NCBI GenBank assembly: GCA_009760855.2
Contig: WPIO01000056.1
Location: 2,131,001 to 2,195,000, forward strand
DNA from: Cristatella mucedo
Lineage: Eukaryota; Bryozoa; Phylactolaemata; Cristatellidae
DNA length: 64,000 nt
Direction of reading: 5' to 3'
A program made the position numbers and the translations under genes. The notes under the pieces are model-generated. The model was not told the DNA's origin. It saw only the letters and a program-made list of their open reading frames with translations, and did not search any database. Shown piece after piece: positions 1-25,049 of this stretch (within the stretch, counting starts at the first letter, position 1; each line of letters opens with the position of its first letter).

Positions 1-283
1 CTTCCAAAATTCTTACGCAACAGCAACTACTCTCCTGCTGCCGACCACGGCTCATCCTTTTCAGTGGTCCTGAGCTGCTACTTCCATACTATTTCCCTAA
101 CTCAACTGACTCTGCTATGCTTCTCATTTTCTCTTTGTTGTGTGAGATGAGGTCTATTGGCTACCGAATGCATACCGAAAGCCGATTAGGCTGTGAGTGC
201 GCTATACAAAACTCTCCTGCGTAACACCCACATGGTCTTTATGACTTTGTGGAGTTACAGACGGAGATATATTACATTGCAGA
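1..283 (+). mobile_element. LINE family B, 3' end fragment
   Basis: This is the 3' terminal part of a CR1/L2-like non-LTR retrotransposon, called B here. It matches the plus copy at 26.7-26.99 kb almost base for base: the segment around 'ttcttacgcaac', the 'gctatacaaaactctcc' motif, then a terminal 'ggagttac' followed by a short ACATT tail. Only the RT C terminus and 3' UTR remain, and the copy is cut by the window edge. It abuts a LINE A fragment at about 284. Confidence 0.75.
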
Positions 284-1278
284 CATCTGCACATGGATGA
301 CGACAGCAAACTTTCTCAAATTGAATGACTATAAAACCGACTTCCTAGTTATGGGAAAACCAAGTGTGACTCAGAAATTGGAAAACTTTATGATCAAAAA
401 CGGCTCTGCCAGCATATCTCCAGTAAAATCTGCACGAAATCGAGGTGTTTCAAAGTGACCTATCACCAGATGACCACATCAGCTCGACAGTAAAGCCTGC
501 CTACTTTCAGCCACGAAACATTGCTAAAAGTCGGGCTTGCTTAGACAGGGATAGTAAATACATATTGGTTCACTTGTTTGTGACATCCCGTCTCGACTTC
601 GGTAGCTTACTTCTTGCTAGGCGACAGGCCTGTGTAATCGAGCTCTTACAGCTGGTGCAAAACTCGGCAGGTTGGCTTGTCTGTCGTAAGTCGCAATTGC
701 CACATCACATCACTTCTCGCCGACCTGCACTGGTTTCCAGTCAAGCTGCGTTAAGGTTGTTTAGGTTCAGTCACTCAGTTTTAGATCCCTTCCTTCTCTG
801 GCTCCAGCCTACCCGCCAGATCTACTTCCCCACAAGGCTAGGCATCATACCACCTGCTTTACCATGTACAAACATCAAATTCTTCGGAGACCGTGCATTT
901 AGCTCCTGTGGTCTAAAAGCCTGAAAGTCACTTCCGACTGACGTCACGACATCCCCTGACTTGATATGTAAAAAGAAGCTCAAACGCACCTTTTTACGAC
1001 AGCATTTAGTGGGTCCTTGTGATTTGTCCTTTGTGCGCTTATGCGTGCTGACACTGTGCATGCTAACACTAACCATATATTACATGTTGACCCTGTGCAC
1101 GTCACCTCTAATCATGCTACGCTTATAATATAATTCATGCTTGTTGACATTGTGCATGTTACCACTAACCATTTTATCAGGCTTTCTTTATAGCATATGT
1201 AAAGTACCCAGAAAGAGATTCAAGTCCTCTGAGGGTACTATAAAATTGTACTACTGCTACTATTATTATTATTATAAG
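284..1278 (+). mobile_element. LINE family A, RT C-terminal and 3' end (degraded)
   Basis: Broken reading frames carry the C-terminal reverse-transcriptase landmarks of a CR1/L2-like LINE: an 'ADICTWM' segment followed by 'KLNDYKTDFLVMGKPS' (284-360), a 'TSRLDF' segment near 590, and an 'FGDRAF' segment near 880. The 3' end carries 'cccagaaagagattcaagtc' and finishes in an ATT-rich tail at 1258-1275. Several frameshifts and stops make it a dead copy. It is the longest plus-strand A fragment on the left side. Confidence 0.75.
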
Positions 1279-1705
1279 TATGAATGCAAACTAGGGATCA
1301 GGAACGATATTTGCCGTGAGCTGCTTGGCCCCTTAAAAATACACTGAATGTAGTCAATAGTCACCGGGTCCAAGGCATAAGGGGCTGTCAGGCAATACTG
1401 CGTATAAAAGAATAGACGGTGTAAGGAGGCCGGGGCGAAGGTGAACAAAAAAGAGGGCAGCCAGGAACAGGACTTCACCGAACGCCAGCTGCTGCAGAGA
1501 GATGCGAACTGAAATCGAAACAGAAAGCTTAGGCTTTCGGTGTGTGTGCATGGGCACCTCGAGTGCGGCCAGTTTCGAGGATACACCTATGTCCGAGTTC
1601 AAGGTACACCTGTGTCATACCGGATGTGTGCTCTGCAAGCTTTTCGAGAGATTGAGTGCGCATGATTGCCCCATCACCAATGTCCCAATGTACAGTCGTG
1701 TATAG

Positions 1706-1778
<73 letters not shown>

Positions 1779-4700
1779 TGTTCACGATCGTCTCTCACTG
1801 TCTGTCCCGTCATCCCTCTGCTAAGTAACAGCCACGTCTTTGTGGCATTGCGGAGTTGCAGAAGGAATGTAATGCATTTGCAACGATTAAATAGCAATGG
1901 CTGCAACCCATCCAGATGAAACAGGCTGCAGTGCTCTGCATACCGGTTTGTACATTATTCATGCCTGCCACGACGACCGACATAACGACAATAGAAGAAT
2001 CATCAAAACGCATTGCGGCTAGGAAAATAGCAGGAATGCGCGTTCAGGCACACGCAGCCGCCTCGAGCCGGGATCAGCACGCACAGCACAGGAGGCCATC
2101 TTCTCTAAGAGGCGGCAGCGGCGGCGGCGGCCACCGCACGGCCGCCCGACATTTACTCGCCTGACTTGTCGCGTCTTTCCGCTTTTTCGCTTCAATCTTC
2201 AGCTGTGCACTGTCCAGATCACTCTAAAACGGTACAGAAAACGACACGGAAGTCACGGACACTGCAGCTAACAGAAGCTGCCTGCCTCACCGGATATCAC
2301 GCGACCACCTGGGAAGTTTGACCAGCTGCCGCACAGACGGTCACGAACAGTCGAAATCAACCGAAGGTCGAGGCTGGCTGGGCAAGGGGAAGGGAAGCAG
2401 ATCTACAAGGACGGCAGAATTTCGGTTAGCTCACGTTTGAAAGGTCGTTCTGCCACCAATTTTTTTCGAAAAGATGAAAGGCCCGAGCCAACGGCGAGGG
2501 AAAGTGGCAGGTACCTACGATGCAAAGTATAGAGTTGGGGCTGCTGCTGGTCGCCCCCTCGAAATGGGACATTAATCTCAAATACCACTCTCTAGGTAGT
2601 AGTTGGGTGCTAGGAGAGCCATTTAAAAAATCGGCTTGAAATAACTGCCAACCCCTGATGATAAGAGAGAGACTTTTGGGATCATTCAGTGCCAAAATAG
2701 GCTTTCGGTGAAAAGCATGTAGCTAGCAGCCTTTGCATATTGCACAGTAAAGAAACGTGAGAGGCAGGCCAGTACTAGGCGGACAGATGAGAAAGCTAGC
2801 ACACCGAAGCTAACTGCGCCGGCTGGAAATAAAAAGCATCCCGAGAAAAGGTGTCAGCATCACTCACAGGGTTTGTACAACTCAGCTCCACAGCCTACGG
2901 CCTGCTCAGCAAGTGTCGTGCTGCCAAGTGTACTTAAATTTTACAAGAGGACTTAAGGGCACAAGGCTTGTACTGTGGCAGCCATGCAGCTAGGTTGCAG
3001 AGGCAAGACAGGCACGAGAGAGAAAGAGAGAGACAGACAGACAATGAGATAGACAGAGAATAGGTGCTCCAATTTGTGGTTCGAGTGGAAGCCACCAACA
3101 GTTCTTTTGCAAGGTGGACACGGTGCTTAATTATTTGGACTTGAAAAAAAAGACTAATAACAGCATTTAAAAGTGTCACAGTTAGAAAAACTAACATTTG
3201 GCTTGGTATTTTGTTTCAAAAGCCTGAACAGAACAGAGCTGCAATCACCTGGCCCCAGCTAGCCACTAGGTGACTAGCCCCAATTCGAGAAAGAGGGAGG
3301 GAGAGATTAAGAGAGAAAGCGTGAGAGGGTGGAAGCAGGCGGGCACAGTATCTGGTCATGTAAGCTGCCTTCTGAATGAATGTATTGGAAATCATGCAAT
3401 CATCAGAGGACAGAAGCGTTAGGGAGTGGTCTCACAGCCTTTGTACCTTTGATTAAAAGGATCGATTCCTAAAGGATATTCACAGCCACAGGCTTAGCAT
3501 TACCGGCAAGAAGTTTGAGTTTTAATTACCTATTTGAAAAAGTCGACCTGCTTCGACAAAACTTTTGCCACAGGCTGGGACCACTTGCGACCTTGAAGAG
3601 GTGTAGCAACTGCTGGTATTCCAATTGCTCTTGCGCGCCAGCTGTGAGGCCAACGCCTCTCGAGAACAGACCCACGCCCGAATCCACATCCGGCTTGCCG
3701 TGGCAGACAAAGGACACTTCCCTCCTACCGACACTCTCCGCATGCCGGCTAATTACGAACACGTGCGCCAACACAGGCATGAACTGATGCACAAACAATA
3801 GCTCACAACGACCAACTACAAGTAACGCAGCAGAAAAAATGGAAGCACAGCTGAAATGGCAGAAAGCCAGTGTCTGGCCGGGTCAGATTGTGATAGAAGC
3901 AAGAGATAATGAGTGGTTCCTGAATTACAATAATTAGGAACCAGACATATCATAATGTATAGTTTAAACCACAGGAACTGGACATCTGTAATAATTGTTG
4001 GTCAGCCATACTCCTGGCTTCGGCGAGAGCGATACGCAATGGCTGGCTCTGATGCAGATGCGGCATTCTGCGGCTGTCGAATGGACTGCCCTGCGACAAT
4101 GACGTGGACTATTTACAATATGTGGAGCTCGTTATTGTGGCCATGTCCTGCTACCGTAGACACACCTGAGCGCATATCAGTGCAGCAACTACGACTCGCA
4201 GGGTGGGGGTGCTTCAAGCTCTGCCGCTATTTGCCACGCTATCTGCAAGCACTACCACCACCACTACTACCACTGCCGCCACTACTACGCTGGTGCCGTA
4301 TTTGCAGCAGAGGACTGAAGCGCAGATGCAGCTGCAGCGCGGCTTGCAACAGTAGCAGCATACGAAGCAGGTAGTGACGAAGCAGCACTGGACGACGGCT
4401 GGTAAATAGACACCGCGAGAGGCAGCAGCCGGAGAGGGAGATGGTGACGCAAATCGCTGCGAGCAATCTTGACACGTGCGACCTGCAGAGCAAAGGCTTC
4501 TATGACCATTTGGCATTTGGCAGCAAAGGCAGAGGGTCAAAGACAATTGACGGCAGGCAGGCAGCCACACTCTCCCTGTACACCGCAGCCGCTCAGCTAG
4601 ACGTGCGTCCGTGGAACAGCTTGCACAGACAGGCAGCAGCTGTCGACGATTAGAGGAGGTGCTGAGTCACTCTGCTCAGCTCCTGCACTCGCTGTAGCTA

Positions 4701-4825
4701 GCAAGCGTAGACACCAGCACGGCTCCAGAGCTAGCAGACCCCCTCTATGCAGGAGCCGCGCACGCGTGAACCACAAAGCACCATGGCGGCAACAGCATCC
4801 AACTCGTGGCAGACATGCAGCTTAC
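1279..4825. other. Non-coding stretch with no gene recognised
   Basis: The stretch contains the (GT)n tract at 1708-1780, a short GA patch near 3010 and CAG/CTG-rich sequence at 4.2-4.4 kb. It lies downstream of KDSR exon 2 on the minus strand, so it is probably KDSR intron. Open frames near 2.4-2.7, 3.5-3.8 and 4.4-4.6 kb show no family motif I recognise. I looked for the next KDSR exon (the second Rossmann strand with its Asp-Val-Ser motif) and did not find it. Confidence 0.5.
1708..1780. repeat. (GT)n microsatellite
   Basis: About 33 uninterrupted GT units followed by a degenerate end. The Val-Cys and His-Thr frames across it are repeat artefacts. Confidence 0.95.
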
Positions 4826-8433
<3,608 letters not shown>

Positions 8434-8717
8434 GACCGGCGGCAGACGGTCACTCGCGAAGGACAGCCGGCCTAACTCATAGATATCCATGGAAAGAGCA
8501 TCCGACCTTGGCATTGCTTCGACTTCCGTCGCCACTTCCGCGAGCCTTGCGGGTTGCTCCCGCTGAGCGAGCTGCTTTTTCCGACGGACGGAACTCGTGA
8601 TAAGGCGGCGTCAGCCGCGTGAACTTCGAGCGGCCGGGCATCTGGTCTAGCCGTGCGGGTGACGCAGACCGCGACTGACACGCTTTACGTGCGAGAACCA
8701 ATTTCGCCGCGTCAGGC

Positions 8718-9300
8718 ATTACAGGGTAATAATAATAATAATGCACTTGACAAAGCGCCCTCAGAGAACTCAATCTCTTTCTCGGCGCTTTACATTTGCT
8801 GCAAAGGGAAACGCGATTTAATGGTGAGTAATAGCATGCTTGATAAACAACACGAATAACATGGTTAGGGATGACATACACAGGGTTAGCATGCAAATGT
8901 GGTCAGTGGCAGCATGCACAGTGTCAGCACGAATAAGCACATTAAGGACGAATCACAGGGACCCACTAAATGCTGTCCTAAATAAGTGTGTTTTAAGTTC
9001 TTTTGAAATGTGGTCAAGTCTTGGGATGTTGTTACTCAAACGGGAGTGAGTTCCAGGCTTTGGGAGCATACGAACTAAATGCACGGTCTCCAAAGGATTT
9101 GAGGTTTGTGCGAGGTATTGGTAAATTGCTGGATTCCGAAAAGCGGGTGGTACGATGCTTGGCCTGTTGGGGGAGTAGATCTGAGAGATAGGCTGGTGCC
9201 AGAGAATAAAGTGACCTAAAAGTGAGCGACAAAACCTTGAAGTCGATCCGTTGCTTGACTGGGAGCTAGTGCAGGTCGGCGAGAAGTGGTGGCATGTAAT
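8718..9300 (-). mobile_element. LINE family A 3' end and RT C terminus
   Basis: On plus the copy begins with the (AAT)n tail at 8728-8742 and 'gccctcagagaactcaatct'. Minus-strand frames read 'NLKSFGDRAFSSYAPKAWNS' near 9050-9110 and 'YSLAPAYLSDLL' near 9180-9210, typical of the LINE RT C terminus. It lies just upstream of KDSR exon 1. Confidence 0.8.
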
Positions 9301-9479
9301 TCATCTGTTTACGGGTAGAGAATAGCGCTCCTCACTGCCTACCTCGTCGCACTAAAAACTGTAGCTCCTCGGAAAGATACTTATGCTACTTTCGACTTGA
9401 TTTGCCTCTGTATGTAAAACACAGCGTTAGGGCCCCGCCGTCGGACATTTCCGTTTTCGATTGCCGACCTGCAGTGCGC
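9301..9479. other. Short unassigned spacer
   Basis: Nothing recognised. Confidence 0.4.
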
Positions 9480-9645
9480 ATATATGTCAAGTGCCTAGAA
9501 AGAGATCGAGTTCTCTGAGGACGCTGTGCAAATTAAGGTGCTCGCCCCGACCAAGGTCTGGCCGAGGTCGTGGGCTCGAGCCTCGAGGCATATGTGAAGC
9601 GTCTGAATAGAGATTAAGCTCTCGTAGGAAGATATGCAAATGAAT
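9480..9645 (+). mobile_element. LINE A tail fragment followed by SINE S1
   Basis: 9485-9535 is a LINE A tail ('cctagaaagagatcgagttc'). 9536-9645 is an S1 SINE lacking its 5' end ('ccccgaccaaggtctggccg', box B 'gggctcgagcctcg', tail 'aatagagattaagctctcg'). Confidence 0.7.
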
Positions 9646-9839
9646 TATGTTTTTTTACTTATATATTCGAATAGTATGTTATTTTCGAGGACCGTGGTAA
9701 CCTTATCCGGCGTCCTTGACCGCTTAGGTCCTTATCAAACCCTCGCTCGCTGCAGCTGCTGGTAATTGGATATCAGCTTATTAGCCTAGCTTTCAAACTA
9801 AGCTTAGCTTACTTGCTGGATATTAGCTTCTTTGACGGC

Positions 9840-9965
9840 CTCATTTCTATAGCGGCAGAAGAGACTTGAAGTCTGTCACAGCCGCTTTCAGTTGGAAAAA
9901 CAGCATCGTTCACTGCACGATTCGAACGCACGACCTCGGTCGTGAAGAGAGAGCACCTTACTTAC
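9840..9965 (-). mobile_element. SINE S2 fragment
   Basis: On plus, 'agcggcagaagag' and 'cgattcgaacgcacgacctc' are the reverse complement of S2 body and box B. The copy is degraded. Confidence 0.5.
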
Positions 9966-10810
<845 letters not shown>

Positions 10811-11027
10811 AAAGGACTCGGTAGATAATGCAGTTCGACGGTTCTATTTTTGCTGCTTACTACGATTCCGACAGTGCTGTCTTGATTTCACTTCTGGAGC
10901 CATGTCCTGGTAACCTGCTGACATTTAGGAAACGTTCACCTCATCAACTTTCATCTTTCACCCCAGCTTTCTCGTGCTTTTTTTTCTGGTGGGTCACATA
11001 ACCTCGGTGGCTCGAAGGAAACATGAG

Positions 11028-11112
11028 ATTTATCAAATGTAAAGTGCCTAGAAAGAGATTGAGTTATCTGAGGGTGCTATATCAAATTTATGATTACTAT
11101 AATTATTACCTG
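11028..11112 (+). mobile_element. LINE A 3' tail fragment
   Basis: 'aaagtgcctagaaagagatt' and 'agttatctgagggtgctata' with a degraded ATT-rich end. Confidence 0.7.
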
Positions 11113-11615
11113 GCAAGTGGAATGTGAAGTGTTAGCTATTCCGCTCCACGAAGCCAGTACGGACACGCCGATACTTCTGAAAAGCGGCAGCTTACTCAAA
11201 ATGGCTGGTTGGATCAATTAACAACCGTGAGAGTGTTCGATCAAAAACCACTCTTTCCAGTCACCATCAGTATAGAGTCGGATTCACGACGAATTAAGCG
11301 TGTGGTTTATCGTATTAAAGCGCCATCAGTGAGAATTTGCCATATATCGCTAGATGGGTTTGTAATGCAATGGGCCTAATTGAGTAGGGCTGCATCAGCA
11401 ATGGCCTCAGCATGTAAAACCAGACCGTATAGGCTGCCTGATAGTACAGCCTGGTTGCATCTAAAGCGATACAAAATAAGGTGGTATATCGTGGCATGCT
11501 GCTCTGCCTATAGCCATCAAATGCCAGTTGTAAATGAATTCTTACAATTTGACCATGTTAGGTAAAACTCCGTCAAGGACTGGCTTGCTAGTTTTACGTT
11601 GGACCATTATGCTTG
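11113..11615. other. Unassigned sequence
   Basis: No recognised coding or repeat feature. Confidence 0.4.
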
Positions 11616-11617
11616 TG

Positions 11618-11797
11618 AGCCGTAATAGCTCACTAGGTAAGCTGATTGCTTTTCACGACCACGGCCCCGAGGTCGTGGGTTCGAATTCTGTGGTGGGCGA
11701 TCCTTTATCGCCACTGCAAGCGGTGGTGATAGCCGTAAAGGCTCTTCTGTCGCTATACAAAAAGAGGCTGTTAAATCATCTAGCATTTTTTTGTTAT
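11618..11797 (+). mobile_element. SINE family S2, best-preserved copy
   Basis: The head 'gtaatagctcactaggtaag' (box A) and box B 'gtgggttcgaattctg' are well preserved. A short hairpin at 11696-11712 corresponds to the 8028-8056 hairpin of the other copy. It ends 'gtcgctatacaaaaagaggc' then 'tgttaaatcatctagc'. The tRNA-like head lacks a full cloverleaf with an aminoacyl stem, and the 3' body continues far past box B, so it is a SINE and not a tRNA gene. Confidence 0.8.
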
Positions 11798-12195
11798 AAT
11801 AGACGATGTAAATAATCAACATCTTGGGAAAACCACAGCAGACATTGAGATCGAAACTGAATATTCGATCACGACTGTGCCCCTTAGTTATTTGTATGCT
11901 ACCGAGTATGCTTGACCGGATGTTTGACAAAAATAACATCGCGAGCTGTACCTTCCAAGTGGCAAGGTCAGCACCGTGTAACAAGTCATTCGGCTTCCAC
12001 TTGGTAGAGAATAAGTTAAAGCTTAGCATGATCTGGCGTGATATCATTCGACTGGAGCTTTCGCCACCCCTTACAGTAATTTTAGCTCAATTTTCGACAT
12101 CCGGAGCTGGTCGTAGCTGGAGCGAACAAACAATTCCAGTCGACATTTTAGGACTGCTTTACGACAGCCAATGCAGTTCTGATTGAATCGAGTTG
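11798..12195. other. Unassigned sequence
   Basis: Open frames on both strands (up to 146 codons, minus) without recognised motifs. Confidence 0.35.
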
Positions 12196-12355
12196 CTTGG
12201 TAAATAAGGATAACAATACAAACATTTGTATTGGCCCTAAGAGAATCAAATCTCTTGCTAGGCATTTTGCATATGCAGGAAAGAAGCACGTCAAAGTGGT
12301 GAGTGATGACCCGTACAGCGGAGTCACGTGCATAAGCCCACAAAGAGAAATTGTT

Positions 12356-12422
<67 letters not shown>

Positions 12423-12900
12423 CAGATGCTGTTAGGAACATTAGAGTTTTTGAGCTTTTTTCAAGCGTTTTCAAATCAGGGATGTCGCGACGTAAGTCGT
12501 GAGTGAGTTCTAGGATTTGAAGCATACGAACTGAAGATATGGTGTCTGACTAATTTGAGGTTGGTTTGAAGCCCAGGTAAATGGATTGAGTCACATCAGT
12601 GGTAGAAATGAAGCCTAAAAAAATAATTAAAAAAATATATATAATTCATTTGTATAGCGCCCCAAGAGAACTAAATCTCTATTCAGGTGCTTCACATATG
12701 CCTCAGGGCTCGAGCTCACGACCTCAGCCAGACCTTAAGCCTAGCCTAAAGCGTCGTTGTTCGGATGGGTGGAGCACAAGAATGGAAGAACCATAAAAGT
12801 GAGTAAAATAACCTTGAAGTCCATTACTTTGTTTAGTGGTTGAGAGCCAGTGCAGGTCGATGAGAAATGGCGCAATGTGACAACTAGATGACTACGACCT
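12196..12900 (-). mobile_element. LINE family A fragment with nested GA repeat and SINE
   Basis: A tail at 12220-12280 ('agagaatcaaatctcttgct' on plus). Element sequence resumes at 12420-12590 and again at 12780-12890 ('gagccagtgcaggtcgatga' matches 9268-9290). It is interrupted by (GA)n at 12358-12415 and by an S1 SINE at about 12630-12750. Confidence 0.65.
12630..12750 (-). mobile_element. SINE S1 nested in LINE A
   Basis: On plus, 'ttcatttgtatagcgcccca' then 'gagaactaaatctctattc' then 'gggctcgagctcacgacctc'. This is the reverse complement of the S1 tail, body and box B. Confidence 0.75.
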
Positions 12901-13199
12901 TCAAGCGTAGCTGCTGAGTTCGAAACAACGGTAAGCTTTTTATTGCTCAGGCAGAAGACCTGCGATTAATATATAAGTTACAAAGTCAAGATGAAATGTC
13001 GCAAATGCATGGACCATGGCTGCGGTATCCCTGTCCAAGCGGACGAGTACTTTTGCAATGGTACGTAGCTGCAAACAAGCGGCCAAACTAGGTCGAGGAT
13101 CTGATGCAGGTCATCCACTGAAACAGGGACTTCGGAACAGGACGCCTGGACTGCCTGCAGATGCTACATGAAATATGTCCGAGCAGAATCCATCTTGAG

Positions 13200-13340
13200 A
13201 ATTACGTTTTCCAATTTCTAGGTACGGTACTAGTTAGTTGGTTTTTATCGCCATTTAATTTGAGAAGGTTTTCCATCCAGATGCGTATGTCGGCAATACA
13301 TCTTGATGAGGAGTTCGGCGTGCTGGAAGGCAGGGAGGGA
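13200..13340 (-). mobile_element. LINE A RT fragment
   Basis: The minus frame reads 'CIADIRIWMENLLKLNGDK', matching the A-family segment seen at 27080-27135 and 284-330. It is truncated at both ends. Confidence 0.65.
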
Positions 13341-14024
13341 TCAAAGCACAGGGAATGCTGCTGCTTGTCACCTACATAAAAATTAAACCCGTGATTGCTC
13401 GGAAACTGGGAGCGTACAAATTGTGAAAAGAAACTGAACGGCACAAACGTTTAAGGCACCACTATACTTTAAAGGCCCCTCAGATGATTTTTCCTTGCTA
13501 GGTCGAAGCTTTGAAATCTCCCTATGCCGATAGGACGTAAACTACTGCAGAGCTGTGTTAGTGATGACAGGCGCTCAAGTAGAACAAGGTCACGAGTAGC
13601 ATCATGTGATGCCAAAGATAGATTCCACCTAAGTCAGCATTCCTGAAAAGGGCGTTATACACTTGCAGCAATGCTGACCGGAGTGACTAGCTCTAAAACC
13701 TGTCTGGAACTTACTGGCAATCTTTGAAGTTTTGATGTAAGAGTTTAACTCATATGCAACTTAACGTTCCAGCAGCGTTGGTAGGAACGACAGTAGATAG
13801 GGTGACAGGCAGAGGTTTCGACTTCTTACTGAGTAGCCTTACAAGTCTTTTTGAAGTATGCAGGGACGTATCCTGCGGATGACGATTTATCTATTATGTT
13901 ACTTGTACGTGGAAGCAGGAAAAGCATGCAAGGGAAGGTCTCAGGAAGAGATCTGTAGATGTGGGAGATAGAGGGCTTCTAGCCTTCTTAGGACTAGGGG
14001 ATGAACTTCCCCGAGATGAGTTAT
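13341..14024. other. Unassigned sequence
   Basis: No recognised gene or repeat. Confidence 0.35.
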
Positions 14025-14102
14025 TACCCACTTCACGTGGTGGCAATAGCCACTGAGGCTCTTCTGCAGCTACATAAATGAGGCTGTTCAATCAGCCCTC
14101 AC
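14025..14102 (+). mobile_element. SINE S2 3' fragment
   Basis: 'gtggtggcaatagccactga', 'ggctcttctgc' and 'aaatgaggctgttcaatcag' match the S2 3' body. The tRNA-like head is absent. Confidence 0.55.
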
Positions 14103-14274
14103 CTTGGCGAGGGCATTTGTTGCGTCAGGCCAGAAGTTCGAGATTGAGAAAAAGCAGGGAACCCTAAGGTGAAGAGTCCAGCAAAGTAGTCACGAAGCAA
14201 AGTTTTATTACGTGCTTATACGCATGTAGAGAGACCAGAGCCAGTACGTATGCACACATACTTATATCGATGAG

Positions 14275-14406
14275 TACTGGTTTGGCCCAGTGGTAAAGGT
14301 GCTTGCCCAGACCAAGGCCTGGCCGAGATCGTGAACTCGAACCCCGTGGCATTTGTGAAGCGCCTGAATAGAGATGAGTTCTCTTAAGGGCGCTATACAA
14401 ATTAAT
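14275..14406 (+). mobile_element. SINE S1
   Basis: 'ggcccagtggtaaagg' (box A), 'gaccaaggcctggccg', a box B variant, 'aatagagatgagttctctt' and 'gggcgctatacaaattaatt'. Confidence 0.8.
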
Positions 14407-14704
14407 TCTAATACTTAAAATAGCTTTAGGGTGCTAAATAAATAAAAATTATAGCTGGGGCCAACAGAGGCTGGATGCTTTGCTGGGCAACATCAACACA
14501 TGCAAAACCAGGCTCCCACAGCGTAAGTGATTAGCTTTGGCTACGTTGAAAAATAGTCTTGGGCATACGTTCTGTCTACTGGTCTTATCATGTAAAAATG
14601 AATTACAAAGTATCCTGTGAGCTTCAAACAGCCACTAAATTCAATAATAAACATCCATATTAGAGGTGGGTGTGCTCAAACTACGATTAGGGTGGTTGTA
14701 ACCC

Positions 14705-15301
14705 TCAAAAGGTTTTCGTGAGATTATTCAAGTAAGGATGGCAGCGATGGAAGGAGGGAGAGGCAGAATCTATGTATAGTGCGGATGGGACGGTGCAGCA
14801 GCAAATGGGAGAAGTGCCGCTTCTACAAGATCCTTCACTGCCCGAAAATTCTGGACAAGTGCAAAGCACTACGTCATCACAATCGACAAGGTACTTCCCC
14901 ATAGCTGTATCACAAGCAGACGATTCACACGGCACTTGAACTTCACTGCAACTTGGCACTTGGTTATCATAATACTTCCCACGAGCACCAGAGCTGCCTG
15001 GTAGTGATATCCTCACTGGCATATCGTGGCCAGCTGTAACCCTACACAAAGGTGTAAGTAAGAAGTGCATGATAGTGCGTACTTCGTCAATGACCGCCAG
15101 CCAATCCTTGGTTTCGGGTGGCCAGTTATATAAGACAGAACATTCGTCGAGGTACACACGTACGACTACACGGTGCAGTAATACGTACAGCAAAGCATCA
15201 CACGTCCGACATTCAGACAGGAGCCGATTTGATTCCACTGATAACCCAGCAAGATAGTGCACGTGTCTCAATAGATTTTTTACTGCCTGCACTGCAAACA
15301 C
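14705..15301 (-). CDS. Unassigned open reading frame, 198 codons
   Basis: I do not recognise this protein. It is open from about 15301 to a TAA at 14705 and reads Cys-rich and Leu/Val-rich without low-complexity bias, for example 'NWPPETKDWLAVIDEVRTIM'. A possible acceptor (tttgcag) lies at about 15300. It sits 160 nt downstream of the FASTKD stop on the same strand. It could be 3' UTR of that gene, a terminal exon of another gene, or chance. Confidence 0.25.
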   Translation of the reverse strand: MFAVQAVKNLLRHVHYLAGLSVESNRLLSECRTCDALLYVLLHRVVVRVYLDECSVLYNWPPETKDWLAVIDEVRTIMHFLLTPLCRVTAGHDMPVRISLPGSSGARGKYYDNQVPSCSEVQVPCESSACDTAMGKYLVDCDDVVLCTCPEFSGSEGSCRSGTSPICCCTVPSALYIDSASPSFHRCHPYLNNLTKTF

Positions 15302-15463
15302 GGCTTACAAAAACGCAAACCTCATCGTGCTTCGTAGAAAAAAAATTGAACGAGTTCGGAACACCGACGCATCCTTCAGCGGACGCCTACATGCAGTCAG
15401 AACTGCTCGCTCCTGGCAACTAGCTTTGCACAAGCAGCGGACGCGGCCTTCGTTTGCACCCAA

Positions 15464-24752
<9,289 letters not shown>

Positions 24753-24903
24753 CGCGGGGCGGCTGGCAGTGCGGCGGCGACGGCGGGCTGCTCTCGTCCG
24801 GTCGGCGGCGGCGGCGGCAGGCTAAGAAACGCCGCACGGCGGAGAGCGTGCAACGTCTCGCGACAGCGCCGCTCGGCCCTCCCGTCGGGCTTGGCGCCGA
24901 GCG

Positions 24904-24905
<2 letters not shown>

Positions 24906-24949
<44 letters not shown>

Positions 24950-24998
24950 AGAGAGAGAGAGAGAGAGAGAGAGCGCGAGAGAGAGAGAGAGAGAGAGC
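24906..24998. repeat. (GA)n with GCGC interruptions upstream of FASTKD
   Basis: GA runs broken twice by 'gcgcga' at 24945 and 24974. It lies about 155-245 nt upstream of the FASTKD ATG, in the probable 5' UTR or promoter. Confidence 0.9.
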
Positions 24999-25049
24999 AC
25001 GCACGAGGCGCTCGGTCGATGAGCCGATCGCCGCGTGAGCCGCCGCAGC

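Noticed and set aside
4285-4509. Possible KDSR exon 3 after 'ctctgcag' at about 4480
   Set aside because: The phase-0 frame reads 'VARVKIARSDLRHHLP' then low-complexity Ala/Ser, with no conserved SDR Asp-Val motif and no clear donor.
11618-11700. tRNA gene with good A and B boxes
   Set aside because: The sequence continues into a repeated S2 body and 3' motif shared with other copies, and the acceptor stem does not pair, so it is a SINE.
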